Origin: an uncultured bacterium
GTDB lineage: Bacteria > Bacillota > Clostridia > Lachnospirales > Lachnospiraceae
Assembly: GCA_905216215.1 (NCBI GenBank)
Contig: CAJMSZ010000033.1
Span: forward strand, 1 to 25,513
Reading direction: 5' to 3'
Length of the DNA: 25,513 nucleotides
Below the pieces are notes generated by a model, which had not been told where the DNA came from, did not search any database, and saw nothing but the letters and a program-made list of their open reading frames with translations. Each line of letters begins with the position of its first letter. Positions within the stretch are counted from its first letter, which is position 1. Shown here piece after piece: positions 1-7,305 of the stretch. A program made the position numbers and the translations under genes.

Positions 1-51
1 AGCAGAGGACTGAAAATCCTCGTGTCGCTGGTTCGATTCCGGCTCTGGGCA
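1..51 (+). tRNA. tRNA-Phe (GAA), 3' part, cut by the window edge
   Basis: The window opens inside the D-arm. The anticodon stem GAGGA/TCCTC encloses the loop CTGAAAA, giving anticodon GAA (Phe). The T-arm GCTGG-TTCGATT-CCGGC and the 3' acceptor strand TCTGGGC with discriminator A follow. CCA is not encoded. The 5' acceptor strand lies outside the window. Confidence 0.93.
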
Positions 52-77
52 TTGTCCGAGAGGACAAGCCAATAAAT

Positions 78-150
78 GGAGCATTAGCTCAGTCGGTAGA
101 GCACTTGACTTTTAATCAAGTTGTCCGGGGTTCGAATCCCCGATGCTTCA
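78..150 (+). tRNA. tRNA-Lys (TTT)
   Basis: A complete 73-nt cloverleaf. The acceptor strands GGAGCAT (78-84) and ATGCTTC (143-149) pair along seven positions with one G-T wobble, and the discriminator is A150. The anticodon stem CTTGA/TCAAG holds the loop CTTTTAA, so the anticodon is TTT (Lys). The T-arm is CGGGG-TTCGAAT-CCCCG. CCA is not encoded. It lies 26 nt after tRNA-Phe and is probably the last gene of a tRNA transcript. Confidence 0.96.
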
Positions 151-156
151 TTAAGT

Positions 157-194
157 AACCGTATTGTTGTCAGTAGATGGCAGTACGGTTTTTT
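157..194 (+). terminator. Terminator of the tRNA transcript
   Basis: AACCGTATTG and CAGTACGGTT form a 10-bp stem with one wobble, followed directly by a T run. It sits right after tRNA-Lys and before the first protein gene. Confidence 0.75.
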
Positions 195-249
195 GTTATA
201 TAAAAATCAAGTTGAATAATTTTTATGTAGAAAGAATGGTAAAGATAAT

Positions 250-1962
250 ATGAAGACGTTTACAGAATTAGAAACACTTTTAATGAGTATTAATAGAAAG
301 AGTTATCCTGCATATAAAGAATTGAAGGGGAGTTATATTTTCCCAGATTTTCAGCTAAATATAGAGCACGTACAAGGAGACCCTTTTGCATCACCATCTC
401 GCGTAAGTATATATTTGAAAAGGTCGCAAGCCAATTTTCCAGAAAAATATTATGAAAGTAAACATAAACGAATAGCCTTACAGGATTATTTGATAAGAAA
501 ATTTGCAAATGCTGTCAATCAATATGCATTTCAGGCAAAAGGTTCGGGGAAAAGTGGCCTGATAAGAGTCAGCAGATGTGGACAAGAAGTATTAGAACGA
601 AGTGCATTGGGGATAACAAACGGAGAACTTCTTGTGAGATTTGAAGTGGGATTTCCTGCCAATGGAAGAACGATTAATGCATTAGAACTGAAAAAAATTT
701 TCTTTGAGTATCTTCCGTCCATAGTAAGAAAAACACTGTATTATAAAAATTGTAGGAAAGATGAGTTAAAAGCAGTAATAGAGTTGGCGGAGGATCAGCA
801 GTTTATTCGGGAAGAATTGAAAAAAAGAGATTTGGTTGCCTTTATTGCAAATGGTTCTATTCTTCCACGCGAGAGCGGAATATCTCAAAAGCCAATGAGA
901 GGCTGTATAAAGTTTCAATCACCTAAAACAATGGAAGTAGAGATGAATCTTCCAAATCATGGAATAGTTTATGGAATGGGAATTCCAAAAGGAATTACTT
1001 TGATTGTTGGTGGAGGATATCATGGTAAATCAACACTTTTACAGGCAATAGAACGGGGAATTTACAATCATATCGCAGGAGATGGAAGAGAATATGTAGT
1101 TACTTGTGAGGATGCAGTTAAAGTACGAGCAGAAGATGGAAGAGCGGTAACTCATGTAAATATTTCTCCATTTATCAACGATTTACCAAATAAAAAGGAC
1201 ACCAGAGATTTTTCTACAGAGGATGCAAGCGGTTCTACTTCGCAGGCGGCAAATGTTGTAGAAGCAGTTCAGGCTGGTTCTAAATTATTATTGATAGATG
1301 AAGATACTTGTGCGACAAACTTTATGGTCCGTGATGAGCTTATGCAGAAAATAGTATCAGGCGATAAAGAACCCATTACACCATTTACAAAGCAGACGAA
1401 AGAGATGTATGAAAAATTAGGAGTATCTGTGGTGATGGTAGCTGGAAGCTCAGGTGCGTATTTTTATATTGCAGACCATATTTTGCAAATGGATAATTAT
1501 CAGACACTTGATATTACGGAGCATGTAAAAAATGTGATTGAAAAAGAAAAATCTTCTGTGGAAAAAGAAAATAAAATTTCTGTGACAGAGCTTTTTAATT
1601 CGTCGGTATCACCGCGTACACTCAAGGCAGACGTGGTTGAAAAGAAACATGGACAGATTAAAATCAAACAGTTTGGAAACAATGGATTTTCTATCGGCAG
1701 GACAGAGGTGGATTTAAAATATCTGGAACAACTGACGGATGTGGAGCAGACAACAACTTTAGGACATTGTCTAAAAATGTTGGTAGCTGAGATGGAAAAG
1801 AAGCCTCAGAATTTGGATATATTGGTGGATAATCTATGGAAAAAGATACAGTTTAAAGGATTTTCTGCATTATTTGAAGAAAAATATTTACCAGTGGATT
1901 TAGCACAGGTGAGAAAGATAGATATTTATATGTGTGTGAACCGTTATCGCGGACTTAGATAG
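250..1962 (+). CDS. Predicted ABC-class ATPase (PF09818-like), 570 aa
   Basis: A soluble P-loop ATPase with no membrane segments and no transport partner nearby. A roughly 240-residue N-terminal region precedes an ABC-like nucleotide-binding core. The Walker A motif is GGGYHGKST, with Lys260. A signature-like stretch SGSTSQAANVVEA is followed by Walker B LLLIDEDTCATNF, with Asp350 and Glu351. A further motif VVMVAGSSGAYFYIADHIL follows, where classical ABC proteins have the switch region. The SGSTSQA signature and the Tyr-His in the P-loop are typical of the uncharacterised family annotated as predicted ATPase of the ABC class. The cellular function is unknown. The gene stands alone between the tRNA terminator and the carboxypeptidase gene. 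Its ribosome site is weak (AGAAAG, AAAGAT region), so the start at 250 is chosen by ORF extent and sequence rather than by a strong Shine-Dalgarno. Confidence is high for the family and nil for substrate. Confidence 0.85.
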   Translation: MKTFTELETLLMSINRKSYPAYKELKGSYIFPDFQLNIEHVQGDPFASPSRVSIYLKRSQANFPEKYYESKHKRIALQDYLIRKFANAVNQYAFQAKGSGKSGLIRVSRCGQEVLERSALGITNGELLVRFEVGFPANGRTINALELKKIFFEYLPSIVRKTLYYKNCRKDELKAVIELAEDQQFIREELKKRDLVAFIANGSILPRESGISQKPMRGCIKFQSPKTMEVEMNLPNHGIVYGMGIPKGITLIVGGGYHGKSTLLQAIERGIYNHIAGDGREYVVTCEDAVKVRAEDGRAVTHVNISPFINDLPNKKDTRDFSTEDASGSTSQAANVVEAVQAGSKLLLIDEDTCATNFMVRDELMQKIVSGDKEPITPFTKQTKEMYEKLGVSVVMVAGSSGAYFYIADHILQMDNYQTLDITEHVKNVIEKEKSSVEKENKISVTELFNSSVSPRTLKADVVEKKHGQIKIKQFGNNGFSIGRTEVDLKYLEQLTDVEQTTTLGHCLKMLVAEMEKKPQNLDILVDNLWKKIQFKGFSALFEEKYLPVDLAQVRKIDIYMCVNRYRGLR

Positions 1963-1969
1963 ATAAGAG

Positions 1970-1998
1970 TTGTCAGATTTTAGAAAAAATGTTATTCT
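1970..1998 (+). promoter_or_regulatory. Promoter of the D,D-carboxypeptidase gene
   Basis: TTGTCA (1970-1975) and TATTCT (1993-1998) are separated by 17 nt, a good sigma-A match. The ribosome site GAGGTAAG lies just before the ATG at 2032. Confidence 0.55.
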
Positions 1999-2031
1999 GT
2001 TATTAAGTAGTTTTAACATTGAGGTAAGCAA

Positions 2032-3459
2032 ATGTACAAATTAAAATATATGAGAAGATTGTCTGGAATGCTGGCAGCGCTGTTTTTGACATCAACGATA
2101 GCTACGGTAACTTTTGCAGCAGATGCAGAACCTATTGATACAAGAACTCAGGAAGGACAGGAAATCAGTACGGAAGACGCATATGCGATGACAGTTGATT
2201 CTAACTCATGGGAAGGATGGCCCCAGGGACCTCAGACCTATGGAGAAGGAGATATTGTGATGGACGCTGAGAGTGGTGCCATACTTTATGCGAAAAATAT
2301 GGATGGAAAAGCGTATCCGGCAAGTATCACTAAGGTTGTCACAATGCTAATTGCCTTAGAAAATGGAAAGCTTGACGATAAGGTTACATTTTCAGCAGAC
2401 AGTGTAGGATGTGTGCCATATGGATACGCGCATATAGGGATGAAAGATGGCGAAGAGCTTACATTGGAACAGGCACTGTATGGGATGATGCTTGCGTCTG
2501 CCAATGAAGTTGCCTATGCCATTGGTGAGAGTGTCGCGAAAAATGCAGGAAAAGATTATGACTGGTTTATTCAGCAGATGAATGAGCGGTGCAAAGAACT
2601 GGGTGGTCTGAATTCTAATTTTGTAAATACAAATGGATTGGATGATGATAACCATTATACCACTGCAAGAGATATGGCATTGATAGCCAGAGAGCTTTTG
2701 ATAAATCATCCGGAGTTCGAACAGGTGTCTCAGACCTTACAATATACGATACCTGCAACAAGCATGTCTGATGCCAGAACATTTCAGCAGAATCATAAGA
2801 TGTTTTATCAGAGTCACAAAAATTACGATGCGAGAGTGATTGCAGGAAAGACTGGTTATACAGACCGATGTAAGAATACATTGGTCACATGTGCACAGGA
2901 TGGAGATAGAAAATTAATCTGTATTGCACTCAAGACACATGGAACCAATGTTTATAATGATACGGAAAACTTGCTGAATTATGGATTTGATAATTTTGAA
3001 CAATTGGATGTGGCGTCTTTGGAAACATCCGAAGATATAGCGTCATTTACAAGTGGCAGTAAAGTGACGGTACCGAAGGGAGTTACATTCAGTGACCTGA
3101 AGATGACATTGGCAGAAAATAAAGATAATCCTGAAAATGGTACAGTGACTTACACTTATCACGGACAGAACGTGGGAACATTTGGGGTAAAATACAGCCA
3201 GTCATATATAGATCAGCATACGACGAAGACAAATGTTTCAAAAGAGAGTCAAAGTTCTAATACTGGCAATATGACTTCTAAGTTGAAAACAATTGTAAAG
3301 TATGTTGTTATTGGAGTTTGTGTAGTGATTGCAATCTTATTTATTATTGTGATTGCTTTAATTATTAGAAAGAAAAAAATTCAACGGGAACGAAGACGTA
3401 GAAGAATGCAGATGGCAGCAAGGCGGAGACGGGAAGAAAACAGAAGACACAGAAAATAA
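2032..3459 (+). CDS. Serine-type D-Ala-D-Ala carboxypeptidase (peptidase S11, DacF-like)
   Basis: This low-molecular-mass penicillin-binding protein trims the terminal D-Ala from peptidoglycan stem peptides outside the membrane. A signal peptide covers about residues 1-30 (basic start, hydrophobic core, TFAA cleavage region). All three active-site motifs are present: S98-I-T-K101 with the nucleophilic Ser, S156-A-N158, and K273-T-G275. The catalytic domain ends near residue 320 and a beta-rich C-terminal domain follows to about 395. A Ser/Thr/Asn-rich linker leads to a transmembrane helix at 421-446. The last 29 residues are extremely rich in Arg and Lys and should lie in the cytoplasm. Most family members end in an amphipathic helix, so a true transmembrane anchor plus a basic tail is a variation. 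At 475 aa it is longer than the roughly 400 aa usual for the family. It has its own promoter and terminator. The dacF assignment is by similarity of type only, so no symbol is given. Confidence 0.92.
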   Translation: MYKLKYMRRLSGMLAALFLTSTIATVTFAADAEPIDTRTQEGQEISTEDAYAMTVDSNSWEGWPQGPQTYGEGDIVMDAESGAILYAKNMDGKAYPASITKVVTMLIALENGKLDDKVTFSADSVGCVPYGYAHIGMKDGEELTLEQALYGMMLASANEVAYAIGESVAKNAGKDYDWFIQQMNERCKELGGLNSNFVNTNGLDDDNHYTTARDMALIARELLINHPEFEQVSQTLQYTIPATSMSDARTFQQNHKMFYQSHKNYDARVIAGKTGYTDRCKNTLVTCAQDGDRKLICIALKTHGTNVYNDTENLLNYGFDNFEQLDVASLETSEDIASFTSGSKVTVPKGVTFSDLKMTLAENKDNPENGTVTYTYHGQNVGTFGVKYSQSYIDQHTTKTNVSKESQSSNTGNMTSKLKTIVKYVVIGVCVVIAILFIIVIALIIRKKKIQRERRRRRMQMAARRRREENRRHRK

Positions 3460-3464
3460 AGAAG

Positions 3465-3498
3465 AGGCTTTCGTTCAAAGTGGACGAGAGCCTTTTTT
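3465..3498 (+). terminator. Terminator after the carboxypeptidase gene
   Basis: AGGCTTTCGT (3465-3474) pairs with ACGAGAGCCT (3484-3493) with one mismatch, followed by six T. It ends only 3 nt before the ribosome site of the next gene, so either the next gene is expressed by read-through or its promoter lies within the carboxypeptidase gene. Confidence 0.8.
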
Positions 3499-3514
3499 GG
3501 TAAGGAGGAGAGAA

Positions 3515-4660
3515 ATGATTTATTTTGATAATGGAAGCACTTCATTTCCCAAAGCACCGGGAGTAGCAGAGGCGGTAGGAGAATTTCTGCAAAATGGCGC
3601 GTTTAATATTAACAGGGGAAATTATCAGGAAGCATATGATTTGGAAGAAAAGGTGTTGGAAACCAGAGAAATGCTGTTATCACTCTTTCATGCAGAAAAA
3701 CATGCAGAAGTGATCTTCACACCTGGTATTACTTATTCATTAAATTATTTTATAAAAGGATTTTTAAAGCCAGGCTCTCATGTGCTAGTGTCTGGGATGG
3801 AACATAATGCAGTGGTGCGCCCTTTGAAGCAGTTGGAAGAAGAAGGCATAGAGTGGGAAATTGTTGCGGCTGATGGAAAAGGAAAGGTGAAGGCTGCTGA
3901 TTTTGCCGGGGCGATAAAAGAAAATACGAGAGCAGTTATTGTAAATCATGCGTCGAATGTATGTGGAACAGTGGCTCCGATACGTGAGATTGGAAAGATT
4001 TGCAGAGAAAAAGGAGTAGTTTTTGTTGTAGATACCGCACAGTCGGCAGGAACATTGGATATTGACTTTGAAAATGATTTTATTGATTTCCTTGCATTTA
4101 CAGGGCATAAGGGATTACTTGGTCCACAGGGAATCGGGGGATTTCTGATTCGAAAAGAACTGGCGGAGAGAATTACTCCATTGATTGCAGGAGGAACGGG
4201 AAGCATATCAGATCAATTAGAAATGCCTGCTTTTTTACCGGACAGATTTGAAAGTGGGACGATGAATTTACCCGGAATTATCGGACTTCATGCAGCATTA
4301 AAATATTTACAGGAAAAAGGGATTGAGAAGATTCATGAAAAAAAGATGGAATTGACAGCGTATTTTCTGAATCAGGTAAAGGAGTTTTCTGAAATAAGGA
4401 TTGTGGGAATTCCTGAAAATGAGGGAAGAGTGGCAGTTGTGTCATTGGATTTTCTGGGAAGAGACAATGGAATGGTGGCCTTTGATCTGGAAGATATGTA
4501 TGGCATTATGACAAGGGTAGGACTGCACTGCGCGCCTGTAGCTCATCAAATGCTGGGAACTTATCCACAGGGTACTGTGCGTTTTGCCTTTAGCACGTGG
4601 AATACACAGGAAGAGATAGATGCATGTATCAGAGCATTTCATGACATGGGAATTCAGTAA
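3515..4660 (+). CDS. Cysteine desulfurase family protein (class V aminotransferase), 381 aa
   Basis: A PLP enzyme expected to remove sulfur (or selenium) from cysteine (or selenocysteine) and hold it as a persulfide for iron-sulfur, thio-cofactor or selenium pathways. The residues that matter are present: His97 (GMEHN) stacking on PLP, Asp173 and Gln176 (VVDTAQSAG), the PLP-binding Lys199 in TGHKG, and the catalytic Cys339 in GLHCAPVAH. The length matches the short subfamily of desulfurase-like proteins rather than IscS (about 400 aa). The start is the ATG at 3515, because AAGGAGG at 3502-3508 sits 6 nt before it; the open frame reaches a TTG at 3497 that lies upstream of that site. No IscU or SufU scaffold is adjacent. 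The downstream reductase and DUF3343 genes suggest a role in sulfur or selenium delivery to anaerobic enzymes, which is inference from context. Confidence 0.9.
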   Translation: MIYFDNGSTSFPKAPGVAEAVGEFLQNGAFNINRGNYQEAYDLEEKVLETREMLLSLFHAEKHAEVIFTPGITYSLNYFIKGFLKPGSHVLVSGMEHNAVVRPLKQLEEEGIEWEIVAADGKGKVKAADFAGAIKENTRAVIVNHASNVCGTVAPIREIGKICREKGVVFVVDTAQSAGTLDIDFENDFIDFLAFTGHKGLLGPQGIGGFLIRKELAERITPLIAGGTGSISDQLEMPAFLPDRFESGTMNLPGIIGLHAALKYLQEKGIEKIHEKKMELTAYFLNQVKEFSEIRIVGIPENEGRVAVVSLDFLGRDNGMVAFDLEDMYGIMTRVGLHCAPVAHQMLGTYPQGTVRFAFSTWNTQEEIDACIRAFHDMGIQ

Positions 4661-4756
4661 TTTTCAAGTGTATAGAGCGTTTCTATAATGGCGTTGAGAT
4701 ATTACAAAACACAATAATCTGAAAGAACGGTTAGCCGAGGCTACTGTTAAGACATA

Positions 4757-4765
4757 TGTTATACT
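4757..4765 (+). promoter_or_regulatory. Extended -10 promoter candidate for the reductase gene
   Basis: TGTTATACT has the extended -10 form TG-N-TATACT, about 50 nt before the reductase start. No good -35 is seen. A small dyad TAGCC-GA-GGCTA lies just upstream (about 4732-4743). The 155-nt gap after the desulfurase gene holds no convincing terminator, so read-through is also possible. Confidence 0.4.
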
Positions 4766-4815
4766 GAAATTAAGCAGCTAATATCTTTAACATGTTCATT
4801 AGGAGGAAAAAGGAA

Positions 4816-6090
4816 ATGGCAGATTACAGAAAGATGTGGGAAGACCTTGGGATGGATTTGGAAACACATGACCAATTATGTGCAGTGCTTCCACAGGCAG
4901 TAGGTGATGTATTCCTTTCGCAGGAAAACAGACCGGAAGCTATGGATTATTTTGATTTTGTAATTGCAGAAGTACATGGAGTACGCCCGGCAGAGCTTGT
5001 TGAGTTCCAGAAAAAAGGCGGAAAGGTATTTGGAACATTCTGTACATATGTACCTGATGAAATTATTTTCGCAGCAGACGCGATTGCAACAGGACTTTGC
5101 GGAGGTTCTCAGTTCTGGGTTCCAGGTGGAGAAAAAGTACTTCCATTAAATACCTGTCCATTGATTAAAGCGTCTGTGGGTGCGAGACTTGACAGAACCT
5201 GTCCATTCTTCCGAATCGCAGATATGTATATTGGGGAAACAACCTGCGATGGAAAGAAAAAAGCATGGGAAATCTTATCAGAAGATGTTCCAATGCATGT
5301 AATGGATCTTCCACAGATGAAGCGCAGAAAAGATGTGAAAGCGTGGGCAGAAGAAATCGAAGATCTGAAGAAAGTTGTGGAAGAATTTACCGGAAATACA
5401 GTGACTTCAGAAAAACTTGCAGAGGCAATCAAGCTGATCAACGCAAAGAGAAAAGCACTCAGCCGTCTTTATGATTGCAGAAAAGCAGATAAGGCGCCTA
5501 TCAGTGGTGTAGATACCCTTTTGATTTCGCAGATTGCATTTTACGATGACCCGACAAGATTTACACAGATGGTAAATAAACTGGCCGATGAACTGGAAAA
5601 GCGCATTGAAGATGGAGTAACACCATTTGCAGAAGGCACCAAGAGAATCATGATCACCGGAACTCCGATGGCAGTTCCAAACTGGAAGCTTCACAATATT
5701 ATTGAGACAAGCGGTGCTGTAGTTGTCTGTGAAGAGACATGTACGGGAACACGTTATTTTGAAAATTATGTAGATGAATCCGGAACAACGGTAGATGAGC
5801 AGATTGAAAATCTTGCAGAACGTTATATGAAGATTAACTGTGCATGTTTTACACCAAATACTGGACGTATGGATGATATTCTCCGCCTTGCAAAAGAATA
5901 TAAGGTTGACGGTGTCATTGACGTACATTTGAAGTTCTGTAATTGTTTCGCAACAGAAAATTATTTTGTTGAAAAGACACTGAAAGAAGCTGGAATTCCT
6001 TGCCTTTCACTGGAGACAGATTATACAGATGGCGATGCACCACAGCTTCGTACACGTATCGGTGCATTTGTAGAAATGTTGAATAATTAA
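4816..6090 (+). CDS. Double-cubane-cluster family anaerobic reductase (2-hydroxyacyl-CoA dehydratase superfamily), 424 aa
   Basis: It belongs to the superfamily of 2-hydroxyacyl-CoA dehydratase and benzoyl-CoA reductase subunits, closest by eye to the YjiM/double-cubane-cluster proteins that reduce small molecules at very low potential. It has 14 cysteines (22, 76, 95, 114, 129, 144, 221, 305, 309, 342, 344, 375, 377, 396). Conserved contexts include GTFCTYVPDE, NTCPLIKA, CEETCTGTRYFE, NCACFTPN and KFCNCFATENY. Several of these would bind [4Fe-4S] clusters. The start is set by AGGAGG at 4799-4804 with ATG at 4816; the in-frame ATG at 4792 lies before the ribosome site. The relatives need an ATP-driven activator (an ASKHA-type protein, BcrAD/YjiL-like), and none is encoded in this window. 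The DUF3343 gene follows after 29 nt and is probably cotranscribed. The substrate is unknown. Confidence 0.87.
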   Translation: MADYRKMWEDLGMDLETHDQLCAVLPQAVGDVFLSQENRPEAMDYFDFVIAEVHGVRPAELVEFQKKGGKVFGTFCTYVPDEIIFAADAIATGLCGGSQFWVPGGEKVLPLNTCPLIKASVGARLDRTCPFFRIADMYIGETTCDGKKKAWEILSEDVPMHVMDLPQMKRRKDVKAWAEEIEDLKKVVEEFTGNTVTSEKLAEAIKLINAKRKALSRLYDCRKADKAPISGVDTLLISQIAFYDDPTRFTQMVNKLADELEKRIEDGVTPFAEGTKRIMITGTPMAVPNWKLHNIIETSGAVVVCEETCTGTRYFENYVDESGTTVDEQIENLAERYMKINCACFTPNTGRMDDILRLAKEYKVDGVIDVHLKFCNCFATENYFVEKTLKEAGIPCLSLETDYTDGDAPQLRTRIGAFVEMLNN

Positions 6091-6119
6091 AAAGTCTTTG
6101 AAACTAAGGAGTTTAGAAA

Positions 6120-6380
6120 ATGGAGATGCAGTATTATGTCTTATTTCCAAATCATGAAAACGGAATGAAGCTGTATCGTATTTTGAAAGAAAAAGGAGTT
6201 CGGACACAGATTTCTCCCACTCCAAGGGCAGCTAGTAAATGCTGTGGAATCTCTCTTCTGGTAAGGGAAGCGGAAAAGCTGGACGTGATACGAGAATGTA
6301 TTCAGGAAAATGAGATAGAAATTATAGACATTGTTGCTTTGGAGAAGGACGTAAACCGAACCAGAGATAAGTATTGCTAG
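6120..6380 (+). CDS. DUF3343 small protein (putative Se/S carrier-like), 86 aa
   Basis: A short soluble protein beginning with an MQYYVLFPNHENGMKLYRIL segment, followed by PTPRAASKCCGISLLV with vicinal Cys41-Cys42 and ending in Cys86. This pattern matches the DUF3343 family, listed as putative Se/S carrier proteins, whose PTPR..S..CG segment is the conserved core. AAGGAG at 6106-6111 precedes the ATG by 8 nt. It follows the reductase gene by 29 nt and ends before a strong terminator, so it closes the unit. With a desulfurase-like enzyme just upstream, a job as persulfide or selenide relay is plausible, but this has not been shown for the family as a whole. Confidence 0.8.
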   Translation: MEMQYYVLFPNHENGMKLYRILKEKGVRTQISPTPRAASKCCGISLLVREAEKLDVIRECIQENEIEIIDIVALEKDVNRTRDKYC

Positions 6381-6409
6381 ACATGAAACAAAAATATAGC
6401 GATGTCAGG

Positions 6410-6447
6410 ATGAGCAGGAGGATTTGTGCAGAACCTTCTGCTCATTT
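6410..6447 (+). terminator. Terminator after the reductase-DUF3343 unit
   Basis: ATGAGCAGGAGG (6410-6421) pairs with CCTTCTGCTCAT (6434-6445) over 12 bp with one mismatch, followed by a short T run. Confidence 0.8.
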
Positions 6448-6466
6448 TGTGTATTGTAATATAATT

Positions 6467-6493
6467 ATTATTTATCGTAAAACGATAAATAAT
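6467..6493. promoter_or_regulatory. Perfect dyad upstream of the DUF2975/HTH promoter
   Basis: ATTATTTATCGT (6467-6478), loop AAA, ACGATAAATAAT (6482-6493): 12 matching pairs. It ends 2 nt before the -35 box at 6496, a typical operator position. The HTH protein encoded downstream is one candidate ligand. It could also act as a hairpin in RNA entering from upstream. Confidence 0.55.
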
Positions 6494-6495
6494 TG

Positions 6496-6524
6496 TTGAC
6501 ATTTATACTGTCAGTATATATAAT
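6496..6524 (+). promoter_or_regulatory. Fully consensus sigma-A promoter with internal dyad
   Basis: TTGACA (6496-6501), 17-nt spacer, TATAAT (6519-6524): every position fits the consensus. Within the spacer, ATACTG-T-CAGTAT (6505-6517) is a perfect dyad, a likely repressor site. A promoter this strong in front of a membrane-protein cassette would be expected to be held off most of the time. Confidence 0.85.
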
Positions 6525-6591
6525 AACCACAAAAGAAGGAAACAGATTTCCAGGATGATATTGATAATATGATGGGTAAGGAGAGAAAACG

Positions 6592-7071
6592 ATGGAACAA
6601 AGAAAAATGGTAAGATGGTTAAAATTTCTTGTGATTTTTGTAGCTATATGTGGTCTGTTATTATGTGCGGTAGTGATTCCGGTTGTCGAAAAAGAATTAT
6701 CAGGCATATCGCCGGAGCTTGGGAAGTATTTTAAGCCATGGGTTACTTTTATATGGGTGCTTGTTATTCCCTGTTTTGCAGCACTTCTTCATGCGTGGTT
6801 GATTTTCAGTAATATTGAGAAAGATAAAGCATTTTCCATGGAGAATGCAAAGCATATGGAGCGGATTTCTTATCTTGCAGGAGCAGATACAGTTGCATTG
6901 ATTTCTGGAAATATTGTTTTTCTGATTTTAAACGTCAATCATCCGAGTGTATTTCTTGCTTCTTTATTGATTGGAATTATCGGAATTGGAATTTCCGTGG
7001 GAGCAGCAGTACTTTCACATTTGATTCAGAAGGCGGCAAATCTTCAGGATGAAAATGATCTGACAATTTAA
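6592..7071 (+). CDS. DUF2975-type membrane protein, 159 aa
   Basis: A small integral membrane protein with four predicted helices, at about residues 10-33, 47-73, 90-113 and 118-143. Short charged loops (NIEKDKAFSMENAKHMERI) lie between helices 2 and 3. The helix layout, the central charged loop and the partner gene match DUF2975 proteins, which are regularly encoded beside a small YozG-type HTH protein. AAGGAGA at 6578-6584 precedes the ATG by 7 nt. The HTH gene starts 12 nt after its stop, with its own AGGAGG. The function of the family is not known; a sensory or regulatory role together with the HTH protein is inference from this stable pairing. Confidence 0.75.
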   Translation: MEQRKMVRWLKFLVIFVAICGLLLCAVVIPVVEKELSGISPELGKYFKPWVTFIWVLVIPCFAALLHAWLIFSNIEKDKAFSMENAKHMERISYLAGADTVALISGNIVFLILNVNHPSVFLASLLIGIIGIGISVGAAVLSHLIQKAANLQDENDLTI

Positions 7072-7083
7072 GGAGGCGGGGAA

Positions 7084-7305
7084 ATGGCTATTATTATAAA
7101 TGTTGACGTGATGCTCGCCAGACGGAAAATGAGTGTGACGGAACTTTCTGAAAAAGTAGGAATTACCATGGCAAATATTTCTGTTTTAAAGAACGGAAAG
7201 GCAAAGGCAATCAAAATCAGTACTTTAAACAGTATCTGCAAAGCGCTTGAATGTCAGCCGGGGGATATTCTGGAGTATGTGGAGGACGAGCAGGATGGAG
7301 AATAA
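7084..7305 (+). CDS. Small Cro/C1-type HTH regulator (YozG-like), 73 aa
   Basis: Almost the whole protein is one helix-turn-helix domain. The segment MSVTELSEKVGITMANISVL is the HTH, NGKAKAIKISTLNSICKALE continues the fold, and CQPGDILEYVED is the usual C-terminal ending of this class. AGGAGG at 7072-7077 precedes the ATG at 7084. It is the middle gene of a three-gene unit; the next gene starts inside its last codons, at 7295. Its likely targets are the dyads at 6467-6493 and 6505-6517 in its own promoter, which would make it an autoregulator. This is inference. Confidence 0.88.
   Translation: MAIIINVDVMLARRKMSVTELSEKVGITMANISVLKNGKAKAIKISTLNSICKALECQPGDILEYVEDEQDGE

Noticed and set aside
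3497..3514. TTG start for the cysteine desulfurase-like gene
   Set aside because: It lies inside the preceding terminator's T run and before the AAGGAGG site; ATG 3515 has correct spacing and begins the conserved MIYFDNGST segment.
4668..4690. Terminator after the desulfurase gene (TATAGA...TCTATA)
   Set aside because: The stem is only 6 A-T-rich pairs with no T tract.
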